DNA of 64,000 nt, from NCBI RefSeq assembly GCF_018129005.1, contig NZ_JAAEDL010000020.1:1-64000 (forward strand), written 5' to 3'. Below the pieces are notes generated by a model, which worked only from the letters and a program-made list of their open reading frames with translations, did not search any database and had not been told where the DNA came from. Positions 40,335 to 49,028 of this stretch are shown in pieces; position 1 is the first letter of the stretch; each line of letters starts with the position of its first letter. A program made the translations under genes and the position numbers. The DNA is from Neoroseomonas eburnea (lineage in GTDB: Bacteria > Pseudomonadota > Alphaproteobacteria > Acetobacterales > Acetobacteraceae).

Positions 40335-40643
40335 ATGACCAACGACAGCGACGACTACGTCTATGACGAAGCGACCGGCGAATGGCGCCCTGCCTCGGAG
40401 GTGGCTGCCGCCGCCGCCGCGGCCAGCCAGCGCGTGGTGCGCGATTCCGCCGGCAATGCACTGGCCGACGGCGATTCGGTCACCGTCATCAAGGACCTGA
40501 AGGTGAAGGGCGCCGGCCAGACGCTGAAGCAGGGCACGGTGATCCGGTCGATCCGCCTGACGGGGAATGACGAGGAGATCGACTGCCGCTACGAAGGCAT
40601 CAAGGGTCTCGTGCTGCGCACGGAGTTCGTGCGCAAGCGCTGA
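40335..40643 (+). CDS. YjdM/PhnA-like protein without the zinc-ribbon cysteines
   Basis: A 102-residue protein. Residues 35-102 match the C-terminal domain of YjdM (formerly PhnA): VRDSAGNALADGDSVTVIKDLKVKG, a GT segment, then EFVRKR. In YjdM this is preceded by a four-Cys zinc ribbon. Here the corresponding N-terminus (DDYVYDEATGEWRPASEVAAA) keeps the spacing and aromatic pattern but has no Cys, so no zinc site. The function of YjdM itself is unclear; the old phosphonoacetate-hydrolase label is not supported. It lies between amidase and FAH-family genes in one operon. Confidence 0.8.
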   Translation: MTNDSDDYVYDEATGEWRPASEVAAAAAAASQRVVRDSAGNALADGDSVTVIKDLKVKGAGQTLKQGTVIRSIRLTGNDEEIDCRYEGIKGLVLRTEFVRKR

Positions 40644-40656
40644 AGGGGGAAGCGGC

Positions 40657-41532
40657 ATGCGGCTGGTGACGTTCAGGGACGGCAAGGGCACGCGCATCGG
40701 CACGCTGGACGAGGCGGGGAAGGTGCTCGACCTCGCCGCCGCGGATGCCGCCATGCCGCGCGACATGCTGGCGCTGATCGCCGCCGGCCCCTCCGCGCTC
40801 GCCGCCGCGCGCGCCGCGGAGGACAAGGCCCCGGTCGCCGAGGGCGCGACCATCCTCGCCCCCATTCCCCGCCCGGCGAAGAACATCTTCTGCGTCGGCA
40901 AGAACTACCACGAGCACGCGAAGGAATTCGCCTCCTCCGGCTTCGACGCGACGGCGAAGGAGGTGGTGCCGGAAGCGCCGGTCGTCTTCAGCAAGCCGCC
41001 CACCAGCGTGATCGGCCCGCACGACCCGATCCCGTCCTTCCTCGATACGTCGAACAGCACGGACTACGAGGGCGAGATCGCCGTCGTCATCGGCACCCGC
41101 GGCCGCGGCATCCGCGAAGCCGACGCCTATGCCCATGTCTTCGGCTACACCATCGTCAACGACGTCACCGCGCGGACGCTGCAGCACCGGCACCGCCAGT
41201 GGATCCTCGGCAAGGGGATCGACGGCTTCTGCCCGATGGGCCCCGCGATCGTCACGGCGGATGCCGCCGGCACGCCGCCGCGGCTCGCCATCTCCACCTG
41301 GGTCAACGGCGAGCTGCGGCAGCGCGCCACCATCGACGACCTGATCTTCGCCGTCCCCACCCTGATCGCGACCATCAGCGCGGCGATCACGCTCGAGCCC
41401 GGCGACATCATCGCGACGGGCACGCCGGCCGGCGTCGGCATCGGCTTCACCCCGCCGCGATTCCTGAAGCCGGGCGACAAGGTGCGCATCGAGGTGCCGG
41501 GGATCGGTGTGCTGGAGAACCCCGTCGCGTGA
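40657..41532 (+). CDS. fumarylacetoacetate hydrolase family protein
   Basis: A 291-residue FAH-fold enzyme. Members hydrolyse or decarboxylate beta-keto or enol acids with a divalent metal. Signatures: NIFCVGKNYHEHAKEF, the metal-binding DYEGEIAVVIG, YTIVNDVTARTLQ, and the C-terminal DIIATGTPAGVGIGF. This set fits acylpyruvase or 2-hydroxyhepta-diene-dioate isomerase types. AAGGGGGAAG lies before the ATG at 40657, 13 bp after the YjdM-like stop. A Bug binding protein follows 34 bp later on the same strand, so uptake and catabolism are probably coordinated. Confidence 0.88.
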   Translation: MRLVTFRDGKGTRIGTLDEAGKVLDLAAADAAMPRDMLALIAAGPSALAAARAAEDKAPVAEGATILAPIPRPAKNIFCVGKNYHEHAKEFASSGFDATAKEVVPEAPVVFSKPPTSVIGPHDPIPSFLDTSNSTDYEGEIAVVIGTRGRGIREADAYAHVFGYTIVNDVTARTLQHRHRQWILGKGIDGFCPMGPAIVTADAAGTPPRLAISTWVNGELRQRATIDDLIFAVPTLIATISAAITLEPGDIIATGTPAGVGIGFTPPRFLKPGDKVRIEVPGIGVLENPVA

Positions 41533-41566
41533 CCTGAACCAAGACCATCCTGGGGAGGAAGCAAGA

Positions 41567-42538
41567 ATGAAGCGTCGCGTCCTGATCGGCTCCGCCGCCG
41601 CTGCCGCCTTCGCGCGCCAGGCGACGGCGCAGGAGGCCTTCCCGTCGCGCCCCGTGACCATCGTCGTGGCCTTCCCGCCCGGCGGGCAGGCGGATGTGGT
41701 GGGCCGCCCGGTGGCCGCGGCGCTGGAACGCATCTGGCGGGTCGCCGTGCCGATCCAGAACCGCGGCGGCGCCGCCGGCGCCATCGGCAATGCCGCCGTC
41801 GCCCGCGCCACGCCGGATGGCTACACGCTGCTGATGGCGCTCTCCTCCATGGCGCTGCTGCCGGAGGCCGCGCGCGTGAACGGGCGCGAGCCGACCTACA
41901 CGCCGGACATGCTCGCGCCGATCACCCTGTTCGCCGCCGACCCGACCCTGCTCGTCGTGCCCGCCGCCAGCCCGATTAGCACCGTCGAGGAGTTCATTGC
42001 CGAGGTGAAGCGGCGGCCGGGGCAGGTCTCCTATTCCTCGGCCGGCAACTACTCCGCGCTGCATGTGCCGATGGCGCAGCTCGCCCAGGCTGCCGGGCTC
42101 GACATGCTGCACGTGCCGTTCCAGGGCGGCGGGCCGGCGCTGACGGCGCTGCTCGCCGGGCAGGTGCAGTGCATGGCGTCGGGCCCGGGGCCGGTGGCAC
42201 CGCATATCCGCAACGGCACGCTGCGCCCGCTCGCCACCTGGGGCCGCACGCGGCTCGCCGGCTTCGAGGAGGTGCCGACGCTGATCGAGAAGGGCTTCCC
42301 GGATTGCGAGTTCTACATCTGGGTCGGGCTCTTCGCGCCTGTTGCGACGCCGGCGGCGGTCATCGCGCGCATCCGCGACGCGTCGCGCCAGGTGGCCGGG
42401 GATCCCGAGTTTCGTCGCGCCATGGCGGCGAGCGGCAATACGCTCGACCATCGGGACGGGGAGGCGTTCCTCCGCTTCTACACGGAGGACGCGGCGCGCC
42501 TGGTGCGGGTGGTGCGGGCGCTGGGGAAGATCGAGTGA
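41567..42538 (+). CDS. Bug-type tripartite tricarboxylate transporter binding protein
   Basis: A 323-residue periplasmic solute-binding protein of the TctC/Bug family. The signal peptide is MKRRVLIGSAAAAAFARQATAQ. FPSRPVTIVVAFPPGGQADVVGRP is the Bug ligand-loop signature; VSYSSAGNYSALHV and HVPFQGGGPALTALLAGQV follow. Ligands of the family are carboxylates, amides and aromatics; none can be assigned. It ends the amidase/YjdM/FAH operon. No TctA or TctB membrane subunits are present in the window. A strong GGGGAGGAA precedes ATG 41567. A family-B repeat begins right after the stop. Confidence 0.9.
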   Translation: MKRRVLIGSAAAAAFARQATAQEAFPSRPVTIVVAFPPGGQADVVGRPVAAALERIWRVAVPIQNRGGAAGAIGNAAVARATPDGYTLLMALSSMALLPEAARVNGREPTYTPDMLAPITLFAADPTLLVVPAASPISTVEEFIAEVKRRPGQVSYSSAGNYSALHVPMAQLAQAAGLDMLHVPFQGGGPALTALLAGQVQCMASGPGPVAPHIRNGTLRPLATWGRTRLAGFEEVPTLIEKGFPDCEFYIWVGLFAPVATPAAVIARIRDASRQVAGDPEFRRAMAASGNTLDHRDGEAFLRFYTEDAARLVRVVRALGKIE

Positions 42539-42540
42539 AG

Positions 42541-42676
42541 GGCGGGGGGAGAAGGGAACTTCTCCCCCCGGGACCCCCCTCAACCTTCCTTGTCACTTGG
42601 GGACTGACCTCCGATGTCAGTTCCCAAGTGACAAGGAAGGGAGGGGGTTCGGGGGAGGTTCCCCTCCCCCGACCTT
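42541..42676 (+). repeat. family-B structured repeat, copy 3 (best preserved)
   Basis: It begins 2 bp after the stop of the Bug gene and ends at the convergent gene. The central element is a 25-bp inverted repeat with one wobble pair (42584-42608 / 42616-42640) and a 7-nt loop. It is flanked by a GGGGGAGAAG..CTTCTCCCCC hairpin and a GGGGGAGG..CCTCCCCC hairpin. Confidence 0.85.
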
Positions 42677-42679
42677 CCT

Positions 42680-44290
42680 TCAGGCACCCCAGTTCCGCCG
42701 CGAGAAATCCATCACGAAGGACTTCGATGCCCGCCACGGAAGGTCGCGCCGCTTCCCCGTGAAGTTCGCCGTCTGGAACAGCACGGTGTAGGCGGGGTCT
42801 TCCCGTTCGGTCAGCGTCAGCATCCGCCGGAAGGCGGCCCGGCGCTTGCCGAGATCGGTTTCCACCTGAAGCGCATCGAGCAGGCGCGGCGCTTCCTCGT
42901 TCTGCCACTGCCCGGCGGCCCAGGTCTGCCCGCCCGGCCCGTAGACCGACATCGGCGCGACCGGGTCGTTGAACACCGCGGTGTTGGAATTGTCGCACAG
43001 CCCGCGCCCCGGGAAGCGCCCGAGGATCTGCCCCCAGTTCTCCTTCATCTCGATCTGCACGTTGAGCCCGACCTGGCGCCAGCCTTCCACCAGGATCTGC
43101 GAGCTCGCGACCTGCCCGGTGTAGTAGTTGTTCAGGAGCTGATAGGGGATCGGCTCGCCGCGGTAGTCGGCCTCGCGCAGCAGGCGGCGCGCTTCGGCGG
43201 GGTCGAAGCGCGGCGCTTCCCAGTCGCGGATCATCATCTCGCCGTAAACCTCCCACTGGAGGCCACGCGGCACGGTGGTGCGCCCGCCCCACAGGCTGTC
43301 CACGATCGCCTGGCGATCGATGCCGTGCGACATGGCGCGGCGCACCAGCGGGTTGGCCAGCACCGGATGCGTCTTGTCCCAGACGATCAGGCGGATGTTG
43401 TTGATCGGCCCGCCGACGACCTCGTGCCGGGCGCTGCGCTCGACGCCGCCGATCTGGTCCGGCGGCAGGTCGCAGATGAAGTCGTAGTCGCCGGCGAGCA
43501 GCCCGTTCACCCGCGCCGCGACATCGGGCACTTCCACCAGGCGGATCGACTTCAGCGGCGGCCGCCCGCCCCAATGGGCGTCATGCGCCTCCAGCAGCAG
43601 GTCGCGGCCGGGCCGGTGCTCGACGATGCGATAGGGCCCCGTGCCGACCGGCCTGCGTGCCCAGTCGAGCCAGCTCGGCGCCGCGTCGAAGGCGGCGCGG
43701 GAGAAGATGGCGCCGGAGGTGCGCGTCAGCCGCCCTTCCAGCGTCACGTCCGGCACCGAGTTCACGAAGCGGACGGTGCGCGCATCGACCACCTCCATCT
43801 TCTCGAAGCCCGGGAAATGCGCGCGGGAGATGGCGACCGCCTCCGGCGGCGGCGTCTTGCCGCCCTGGCCGGCGGTGGTGGAGACGAACAGCCCGCGGCT
43901 GTCGGCGGCAAGCCCCGTCCACATGCGTTCGCGCGAGAAGGTGAAGGCGACGTCCTCGGCCGTCATGGTGCGGCCGTCATGCATCACCACGCCCTCGCGC
44001 AGCGTCAGCTCCAGCGTCTTCGCGTCGATCCGCCGCCAGGCGGTGGCGAGCACCGGCTCGGCGCGCTCCGTCACCTGCCAGTCGATGCCGATCAGCGGCT
44101 CGGAGAAGGAGGGCATGATGCGGAAGCCGACATTGGACTGCTCGCGCATCGGCTCCAGCGTGCCGGAGGTGCTGATGACCTGCACCGCGATCGTCACGCC
44201 CGGCCGGGTGTCGCCCTGGGCGAGAGCGATGCGCGGCAATGTGCCGGCCGCCGCGAGGCCGGCGAGGAGGTTTCTGCGATTCAGCGTCAT
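42680..44290 (-). CDS. ABC transporter substrate-binding protein, family 5 (peptide/nickel type)
   Basis: A 536-residue periplasmic binding protein. The signal peptide MTLNRRNLLAGLAAAGTLPRIALAQ has twin Arg and could be Tat-dependent. SBP_bac_5 features: LREGVVMHDGRTMTAEDVAFTFSRE, PVGTGPYRIVEH, and LVRRAMSHGIDRQAIVDSLW. Ligand class (oligopeptide, opine, amine) cannot be set. No permease or ATPase genes are adjacent, so it is an orphan binding protein here. It is divergent from an M20 peptidase across 208 bp, which would fit peptide or amide substrates. The start is ATG 44290. Confidence 0.88.
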   Translation of the reverse strand: MTLNRRNLLAGLAAAGTLPRIALAQGDTRPGVTIAVQVISTSGTLEPMREQSNVGFRIMPSFSEPLIGIDWQVTERAEPVLATAWRRIDAKTLELTLREGVVMHDGRTMTAEDVAFTFSRERMWTGLAADSRGLFVSTTAGQGGKTPPPEAVAISRAHFPGFEKMEVVDARTVRFVNSVPDVTLEGRLTRTSGAIFSRAAFDAAPSWLDWARRPVGTGPYRIVEHRPGRDLLLEAHDAHWGGRPPLKSIRLVEVPDVAARVNGLLAGDYDFICDLPPDQIGGVERSARHEVVGGPINNIRLIVWDKTHPVLANPLVRRAMSHGIDRQAIVDSLWGGRTTVPRGLQWEVYGEMMIRDWEAPRFDPAEARRLLREADYRGEPIPYQLLNNYYTGQVASSQILVEGWRQVGLNVQIEMKENWGQILGRFPGRGLCDNSNTAVFNDPVAPMSVYGPGGQTWAAGQWQNEEAPRLLDALQVETDLGKRRAAFRRMLTLTEREDPAYTVLFQTANFTGKRRDLPWRASKSFVMDFSRRNWGA

Positions 44291-44498
44291 GGCGTTCTGC
44301 TCCGTTGCGTGCAAACGGGCCAGGACGCTAGGCGCGCCCCGTGACAGGCCGCGGACGTTCCGGTGAACCCTGCGGGTCGCCGCTGGATGTGCCTTGCGGT
44401 TGTCCGTGGGGGCGGGGGCCCGCAACCCCCCGCCCTTGCATCGGCGCCCGCCAGGGTTTCAATGGCGCCGGACCGACACGCAGAGAGGATTCACCCGC

Positions 44499-45686
44499 AT
44501 GACCGCCGACGGACCGGAAGCGAAGATCACCGCCTGGCTCGCCAGCCAGAAGGAGGCGATGCTCGCCGAACTGGCCGAGATGGTGAACACCGACGGCGGC
44601 TCCTACGACAAGGCCGGCGTCGATCGCACCGGCCAGCAGGTGAAGCGCTTCCTCGACTCCCACGGCATCGCGACCGAGGTCCTGCCGCAGCAGAAGCACG
44701 GCGACTGCATCCGCGGCATCGTCGATGGCGGCCATGCCCTCGGCACCGGCAACCAGCGCAGCAACATCGTGCTGATGGGCCACCGCGACACCGTCTTCCC
44801 GAAGGGTGAGCCCGAACGCCGCCCCTTCCGCATCGAGAACGGCATCGCCACCGGCCCCGGCGTCGCCGACATGAAGGCCGGCATCGTGATGAACATGTTC
44901 GTCCTTGCCGCCTTCAGGAAGTTCGGCGGCGCCCCGGGACCGCTGGTCGGCCTCTTCACCGGCGACGAGGAGATCGGCAGCCCCGAAGGCCGCCCGGTCA
45001 TCGAGGCCGAGGCGAAGAATGCCCGCGTCGTCTTCAACAGCGAGCCCGGCCGCGCCTCCGGCAACGTCGTGAAGGCGCGCAAGGGCGGCGTCTTCTCCGT
45101 CGTCGACATCGAGGGCAAGGCCGCGCATTCGGGCGGCAATTTCGAAGCCGGCATCAGCGCGATCGGGGAAGCGGCGCACAAGATCGTCGCCATCCACGCG
45201 CTGACCGACCTCAAGCGCGGCATCACGCTGAATGTCGGCCTGATCCAGGGCGGGCAGAGCGTGAACACCACCGCGCCGAACTGCCAGTTCCAGATCGACC
45301 TGCGCTATGTCGAGCCCGCCGACCGCGACGAGATCATGGGCAAGATCCACGATATCGTCGCCCGCGCCTACGTCCCGGGCACCAGGGCGGTGCTGACCGT
45401 CAAGGGCGAGTTCCTGCCGCTCAACCCGACGCCGGCCTCGGACCGCGTCTTCGCCGTCTACCAGAAGGCGGCGGCGGATAGCGGGCTCAAGGTGGAAGGC
45501 GAGTTCACCGGCGGCTGCGCGGATTCCGGCTTCACCGCGGCGCTCGGCGTGCCGACGCTCTGCGCCGTGGGACCGGTCGGCGGCAAGGCCCACAGCCCGG
45601 AAGAGTACCTGGAGGTGGAGAGCTTCGTGCCGCGGGCCCAGGCGATGGCGCGCGCCATCCTGAGGCTGGAGCAGACCGGCCTCTGA
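44499..45686 (+). CDS. M20-family metallopeptidase (carboxypeptidase G2/ArgE-like)
   Basis: A 395-residue di-zinc hydrolase. Metal ligands: His in LMGHRDTVFPKG, Asp in GPGVADMKAG, catalytic Glu-Glu in FTGDEEIGSPEG, and the C-terminal His in GGKAHSPEEY. The dimerisation domain between (GKAAHSGGNFEAGISAI) carries the conserved GKxAHSG. Substrates of this group are N-acyl amino acids or folate-like amides. There is no signal peptide. AGAGAGGA precedes ATG 44499. A TetR gene follows 32 bp downstream and may regulate it; a peptide-type binding protein is divergent. Confidence 0.9.
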   Translation: MTADGPEAKITAWLASQKEAMLAELAEMVNTDGGSYDKAGVDRTGQQVKRFLDSHGIATEVLPQQKHGDCIRGIVDGGHALGTGNQRSNIVLMGHRDTVFPKGEPERRPFRIENGIATGPGVADMKAGIVMNMFVLAAFRKFGGAPGPLVGLFTGDEEIGSPEGRPVIEAEAKNARVVFNSEPGRASGNVVKARKGGVFSVVDIEGKAAHSGGNFEAGISAIGEAAHKIVAIHALTDLKRGITLNVGLIQGGQSVNTTAPNCQFQIDLRYVEPADRDEIMGKIHDIVARAYVPGTRAVLTVKGEFLPLNPTPASDRVFAVYQKAAADSGLKVEGEFTGGCADSGFTAALGVPTLCAVGPVGGKAHSPEEYLEVESFVPRAQAMARAILRLEQTGL

Positions 45687-45718
45687 CCCCACATGCGGCG
45701 GGTGAGGAGCCCGCCGCC

Positions 45719-46291
45719 ATGCCGGAAGCCGACCCCGCATCCGCCCAGCGCATCCTGGACGCCGCCCTGATGGAGGCGGAGGCCTCGGGGTGGTACGACC
45801 TTCGCCTCCACGCCGTCGCCGCGCGCGCCGGCGTACCCCTCGCGGCGGTTCTGCAACACTACCGCGATGCCGACGCCATCGCCGACGCCTGGTTCGCCCG
45901 GGCGCTGGCCGCGATGCTGGAGGGCGACCCGCCCGATTCCGGGGACCCGGCCTCGGCGCGGATGGAGACGGTGCTGATGCGCTGGTTCGCCGCCCATGGC
46001 GCGCACCGCGCCGTCGCCGGCGCCATGCTGCGCGCCAAGCTGCACCCGTCGCATCCGCACCACTGGGTGCCGATGGTCTTCAGCCTGTCGCGGCTGATCC
46101 ACTGGGCGCTCGACGCCGCGCGGCTGGATGCGCGCGGCCTGCCGCGCCAGGCGGAGGAGGTGGGGCTGACCCTGCTGTTCCTCCGCACGCTGCCCGTCTG
46201 GCAGCACGACAACTCGGCCGTGCTGGAGCGCACCCGCGGCTTCCTGCGCCGCAACCTCGGCTGGCTCGACCGCCTGCCGAGGCGGCACTGA
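45719..46291 (+). CDS. TetR-like transcriptional regulator
   Basis: A 190-residue protein with an N-terminal TetR-type HTH: AQRILDAALMEAEASGWYDLRLHAVAARAGVPLAAVLQHY at about 9-48. A helical ligand-binding/dimerisation domain with Trp-rich segments follows (HHWVPMVFSLSRLIHWAL). The second half also resembles COQ9-like TetR relatives. TGAGGAG precedes ATG 45719. Its position after the M20 peptidase suggests control of that gene and the divergent binding protein. It is convergent with the Bug gene at 46292, with no gap between the two coding regions. Confidence 0.75.
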   Translation: MPEADPASAQRILDAALMEAEASGWYDLRLHAVAARAGVPLAAVLQHYRDADAIADAWFARALAAMLEGDPPDSGDPASARMETVLMRWFAAHGAHRAVAGAMLRAKLHPSHPHHWVPMVFSLSRLIHWALDAARLDARGLPRQAEEVGLTLLFLRTLPVWQHDNSAVLERTRGFLRRNLGWLDRLPRRH

Positions 46292-47260
46292 TCACCCGCG
46301 CCAGGGCCGCACCTGCCACAGGCGCTTCAGGCTGTCGTCCACGCCCTGCGCGAAGGCGCGGTATTCCGCGCCGACCAGTGGCCGCAGGGGCATGAACTGC
46401 CGCTCCGCCTCGCGCCGGAAGCCTTCGTCGTTCAACGCGGCACGGAAGGCGGCTTCGAGCCGCGCGACGATCGGCGCGGGCATGCCCGGCGGGCCGACGA
46501 TGCCGCGCGACGCGCCGCCGACGATGTCGAAGCCGGCCTCGCGGAAGGTCGGCACGTCGTTCGCTTCCGGCTGGCGGCGCGCCGCGCCCTGCGCCAGGAT
46601 GCGCAGCTTTCCTTCCCGCTTCAGTTGCAGCGCGTCGTTCACGTTCAGCACCGCCAGGTCCATGTTCCCGCCGAGCAGCTGGGGGATGAGCGGGGCGGCG
46701 CCGGCGAAGGGCACCTGCACCATGGGCGGCACGTTCGCGGCGGACTCGAAGGCCAGCATGAAGAGGTGGTCGTCGCTGCCGATGCCGGTGGTGCCGTAGG
46801 TGACCTGGCCCGGCCGCGCCCGTGCCGCGGCGACCACGTCCGCGACGGTGCGGAAGGGGCTCTCGGCGCGCACATAGAAGCAGTTCGCATCCTCGACGAT
46901 GTTGCAGAGGAAGGTGAAGTCCATCGCGCGGTAGCGCACCTGGCGCTCCAGCGGGATCGCGTTGTGCGCCGGGATGGTGGTGGCGCCGAGCACGTAGCCG
47001 TCGGCCGGCGAGTTGAAGGTCGCCTCCAGCCCGATCTGCCCGGCGGCGCCGGTGCGGTTCACCACCACCGGCCGGAAGCCGGGGATCTGGACGGCGATCA
47101 GGGGCATGACGAGGCGGGTCATCACGTCCACCCCGCCGCCGGCCGGGAAGGGCACGATGACCTCCACCGGCTTGTCTGCGGGCCAGGCGGGTTGCGCCCA
47201 TGACGGTGCCGGCACGGCAAGGGTTCCGGCCCCGGCAAGCAGGGCGCGACGCGTGGTCAT
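46292..47260 (-). CDS. Bug-type tripartite tricarboxylate transporter binding protein
   Basis: A 322-residue TctC/Bug protein. Signal peptide MTTRRALLAGAGTLAVPAPSWAQ. Family motifs are PVEVIVPFPAGGGVDVMTRL, GAAGQIGLEA and VTYGTTGIGSDDHLFML. It is clearly paralogous to the gene at 47431: both have the GIGSDDHL-type loop, GIVGPPG, and end in RPWR(G/R). The ligand is unknown. GGGAGGACA precedes ATG 47260. The pair is separated by a family-D repeat, and no membrane subunits are nearby. Confidence 0.9.
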   Translation of the reverse strand: MTTRRALLAGAGTLAVPAPSWAQPAWPADKPVEVIVPFPAGGGVDVMTRLVMPLIAVQIPGFRPVVVNRTGAAGQIGLEATFNSPADGYVLGATTIPAHNAIPLERQVRYRAMDFTFLCNIVEDANCFYVRAESPFRTVADVVAAARARPGQVTYGTTGIGSDDHLFMLAFESAANVPPMVQVPFAGAAPLIPQLLGGNMDLAVLNVNDALQLKREGKLRILAQGAARRQPEANDVPTFREAGFDIVGGASRGIVGPPGMPAPIVARLEAAFRAALNDEGFRREAERQFMPLRPLVGAEYRAFAQGVDDSLKRLWQVRPWRG

Positions 47261-47296
47261 GTCTGTTGTCCTCCCAGGTCTCGTTGCGGGGAGGCT

Positions 47297-47401
47297 AGAG
47301 CAGATCCCGATCAGGTGGAATCGCCTGATCGGGCAAAGATGCTCGCGAGAACAAAGGGCTGGAGCGGTTGCCGTGAGCCAGGGCGAACGGAAACCGCTCC
47401 A
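47297..47401 (+). repeat. family-D repeat, copy 1
   Basis: Two perfect hairpins: CCCGATCAGG/CCTGATCGGG (47306-47315 / 47324-47333) and GGAGCGGTT/AACCGCTCC (47361-47369 / 47392-47400), joined by GATGCTCGCGAGAACAAAGG. Related copies are at 22105 and, inverted, at 18633. Confidence 0.8.
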
Positions 47402-47430
47402 GGCGGCGCCGGTTCGCTGCCGCAAGGATT

Positions 47431-48399
47431 TCAGCGCCGCCACGGCCTGCGGGCGAACATGGCGCGCACAACCTCGCCTTCCGCCAGCACCATGTCGCGA
47501 TAGGCCGCGCCCACCAGCGGCCGCAGCGGCAGGGAGACGCGCTCCGCGTCGCGCGTGAAGGCCGGGTCGGCGAAGGCCGCGGCGAATGCCGCCTCCATCG
47601 CGCGCGCGGCCTCGGGCGGGAAGCCCGGCGGGCCGACGATGCCGCGGGCGGAGCCGATCACCACGTCGAAGCCCTGCTCGCGGAAGGTCGGCACCTCCGC
47701 CGCGGCCGACCAGCGCTGCGGGGAAGCCTGGCCGAGGCAGCGGATCTTGCCCTCCCGCATCAGCACGATGCCCTCGCTCATGTTGAAGGAGGCGACGTTC
47801 ACCGCTCCGGAGAGCAGGTCCCGCTGCACCTGCGCCGTGCCGTTGAACGGCGCGTGAAGGGCGCGCACCTCCGCCTTCTCCTCGAGGCCGAGCAGCACCA
47901 GGTGGTCGTCGGAGCCGACCCCCGCGGCGCTGCCGACCGAGACGCTTTCCGGGCTGCGCTTCAGCGCCGCCACCAGGTCGCCGAGGTTGCGCAGCGGCGA
48001 ACCGGCCAGCACCCACAGCCCGCAGGCATCGTCCACGATATTGGCGATGTAGGTGAATTCCTCCGCCTTCCAGCGCACCGGCCGTTCCAGCGGTAGGGTC
48101 GAGACGTTGAGGCTGCCGATGGCGCCGATGGTATGCCCGTCCGGCGCCGCGTTGAAGATCGCCTCCATGCCGAGCTGCCCGGAGGCGCCGGGGCGGTTGC
48201 TGACGACGAAGCGCGCGCCGGGCAGAAGCGGCGCGACCTGGTGCGTGGCGAAGCGCGCCACCGCGTCGACGCCGCCGCCGGGCGGGAAGGGGACGATGAC
48301 CTCGATCGGCCGGTCCGCCGGCCAGGCCGCATGGGCGTGGCGGAGGACAGGCAACGAAAGGCCGAGCCCGGCGAGGGGCAGGTGGCGGCGCGCGATCAT
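47431..48399 (-). CDS. Bug-type tripartite tricarboxylate transporter binding protein
   Basis: A 322-residue TctC/Bug protein with signal MIARRHLPLAGLGLSLPVLRHAHA. Motifs are PIEVIVPFPPGGGVDAVARF, RPGASGQLGMEA and GVGSDDHLVLL. It is the same length as the following paralogue (46292) and similar over the whole chain, so the two probably arose by duplication; a family-D repeat now sits between them. It is divergent from a thioesterase gene (121-bp gap). The ligand is unknown. The start ATG 48399 is the one that opens the signal peptide. Confidence 0.9.
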   Translation of the reverse strand: MIARRHLPLAGLGLSLPVLRHAHAAWPADRPIEVIVPFPPGGGVDAVARFATHQVAPLLPGARFVVSNRPGASGQLGMEAIFNAAPDGHTIGAIGSLNVSTLPLERPVRWKAEEFTYIANIVDDACGLWVLAGSPLRNLGDLVAALKRSPESVSVGSAAGVGSDDHLVLLGLEEKAEVRALHAPFNGTAQVQRDLLSGAVNVASFNMSEGIVLMREGKIRCLGQASPQRWSAAAEVPTFREQGFDVVIGSARGIVGPPGFPPEAARAMEAAFAAAFADPAFTRDAERVSLPLRPLVGAAYRDMVLAEGEVVRAMFARRPWRR

Positions 48400-48520
48400 G
48401 GCGTTTCCCCGTATTCGTATCCGGGGAGCCTCGCGCCCCGCGGGGCGCGGATCAAGCGGCGGCTTTCCCCGCGCCGCGGGCCGCCGCACAATCGGCGACC
48501 ACACGGGCAGGAACCAGGGC

Positions 48521-48967
48521 ATGGACGCGACACTGCGCGACCGCTTCGACGTCGAGGGACAATGGGCGCTCTGGCGCGAGCACACGATCCGCTGGGCGGA
48601 ATGCGACATCTACGCGCACGTCAATCACGCCGCCTACCTGACGCTGTTCGAGGACATGCGCATCGAATGGTGGCTCGGCGCCGGCGGCACCTTCGCCCCG
48701 GACGCGCCGGGCCCGGTGGTGGGCTCGCTGGAGGTGAAGTACCACCGCCCCGGCCATTTCCGCGACGGCGTGCTGCTGACCGCGCGGACGGCATCCTTCC
48801 GCCGTTCCTCCTTCGTGCACCAGTACGCGATGTGGCGCGATGGGCTGCTGTGCTCGGCGCGCGCGCTCTGCGTCGTCATCGACAACGCCACGGGAAGGAA
48901 GGCCGAGATCACCGAGCCGATGCGCCGCCTGATGGCCGACCGCGACGGTGCGGTGGCCGAGGTCTGA
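48521..48967 (+). CDS. acyl-CoA thioesterase, 4HBT/YbgC-like hotdog fold
   Basis: A 148-residue hotdog-fold protein. HTIRWAECDIYAHVNHAAYLTLFEDMR is the 4-hydroxybenzoyl-CoA thioesterase signature with the catalytic acid in the CD/HVN segment. GSLEVKYHRPGHFRDGVLL follows in the central sheet. It probably hydrolyses an acyl- or aryl-CoA ester; the substrate is unknown. An in-frame open extension upstream has no domain content, so ATG 48521 is used. It lies alone between the divergent Bug gene and the convergent YqhA-like gene. Confidence 0.85.
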   Translation: MDATLRDRFDVEGQWALWREHTIRWAECDIYAHVNHAAYLTLFEDMRIEWWLGAGGTFAPDAPGPVVGSLEVKYHRPGHFRDGVLLTARTASFRRSSFVHQYAMWRDGLLCSARALCVVIDNATGRKAEITEPMRRLMADRDGAVAEV

Positions 48968-49028
48968 CGCCGGTCGGCCTATCCGCCGACCGGCGTCAGG
49001 GCCTTGCCTTCGCGCGCGGCCGCCGCGT

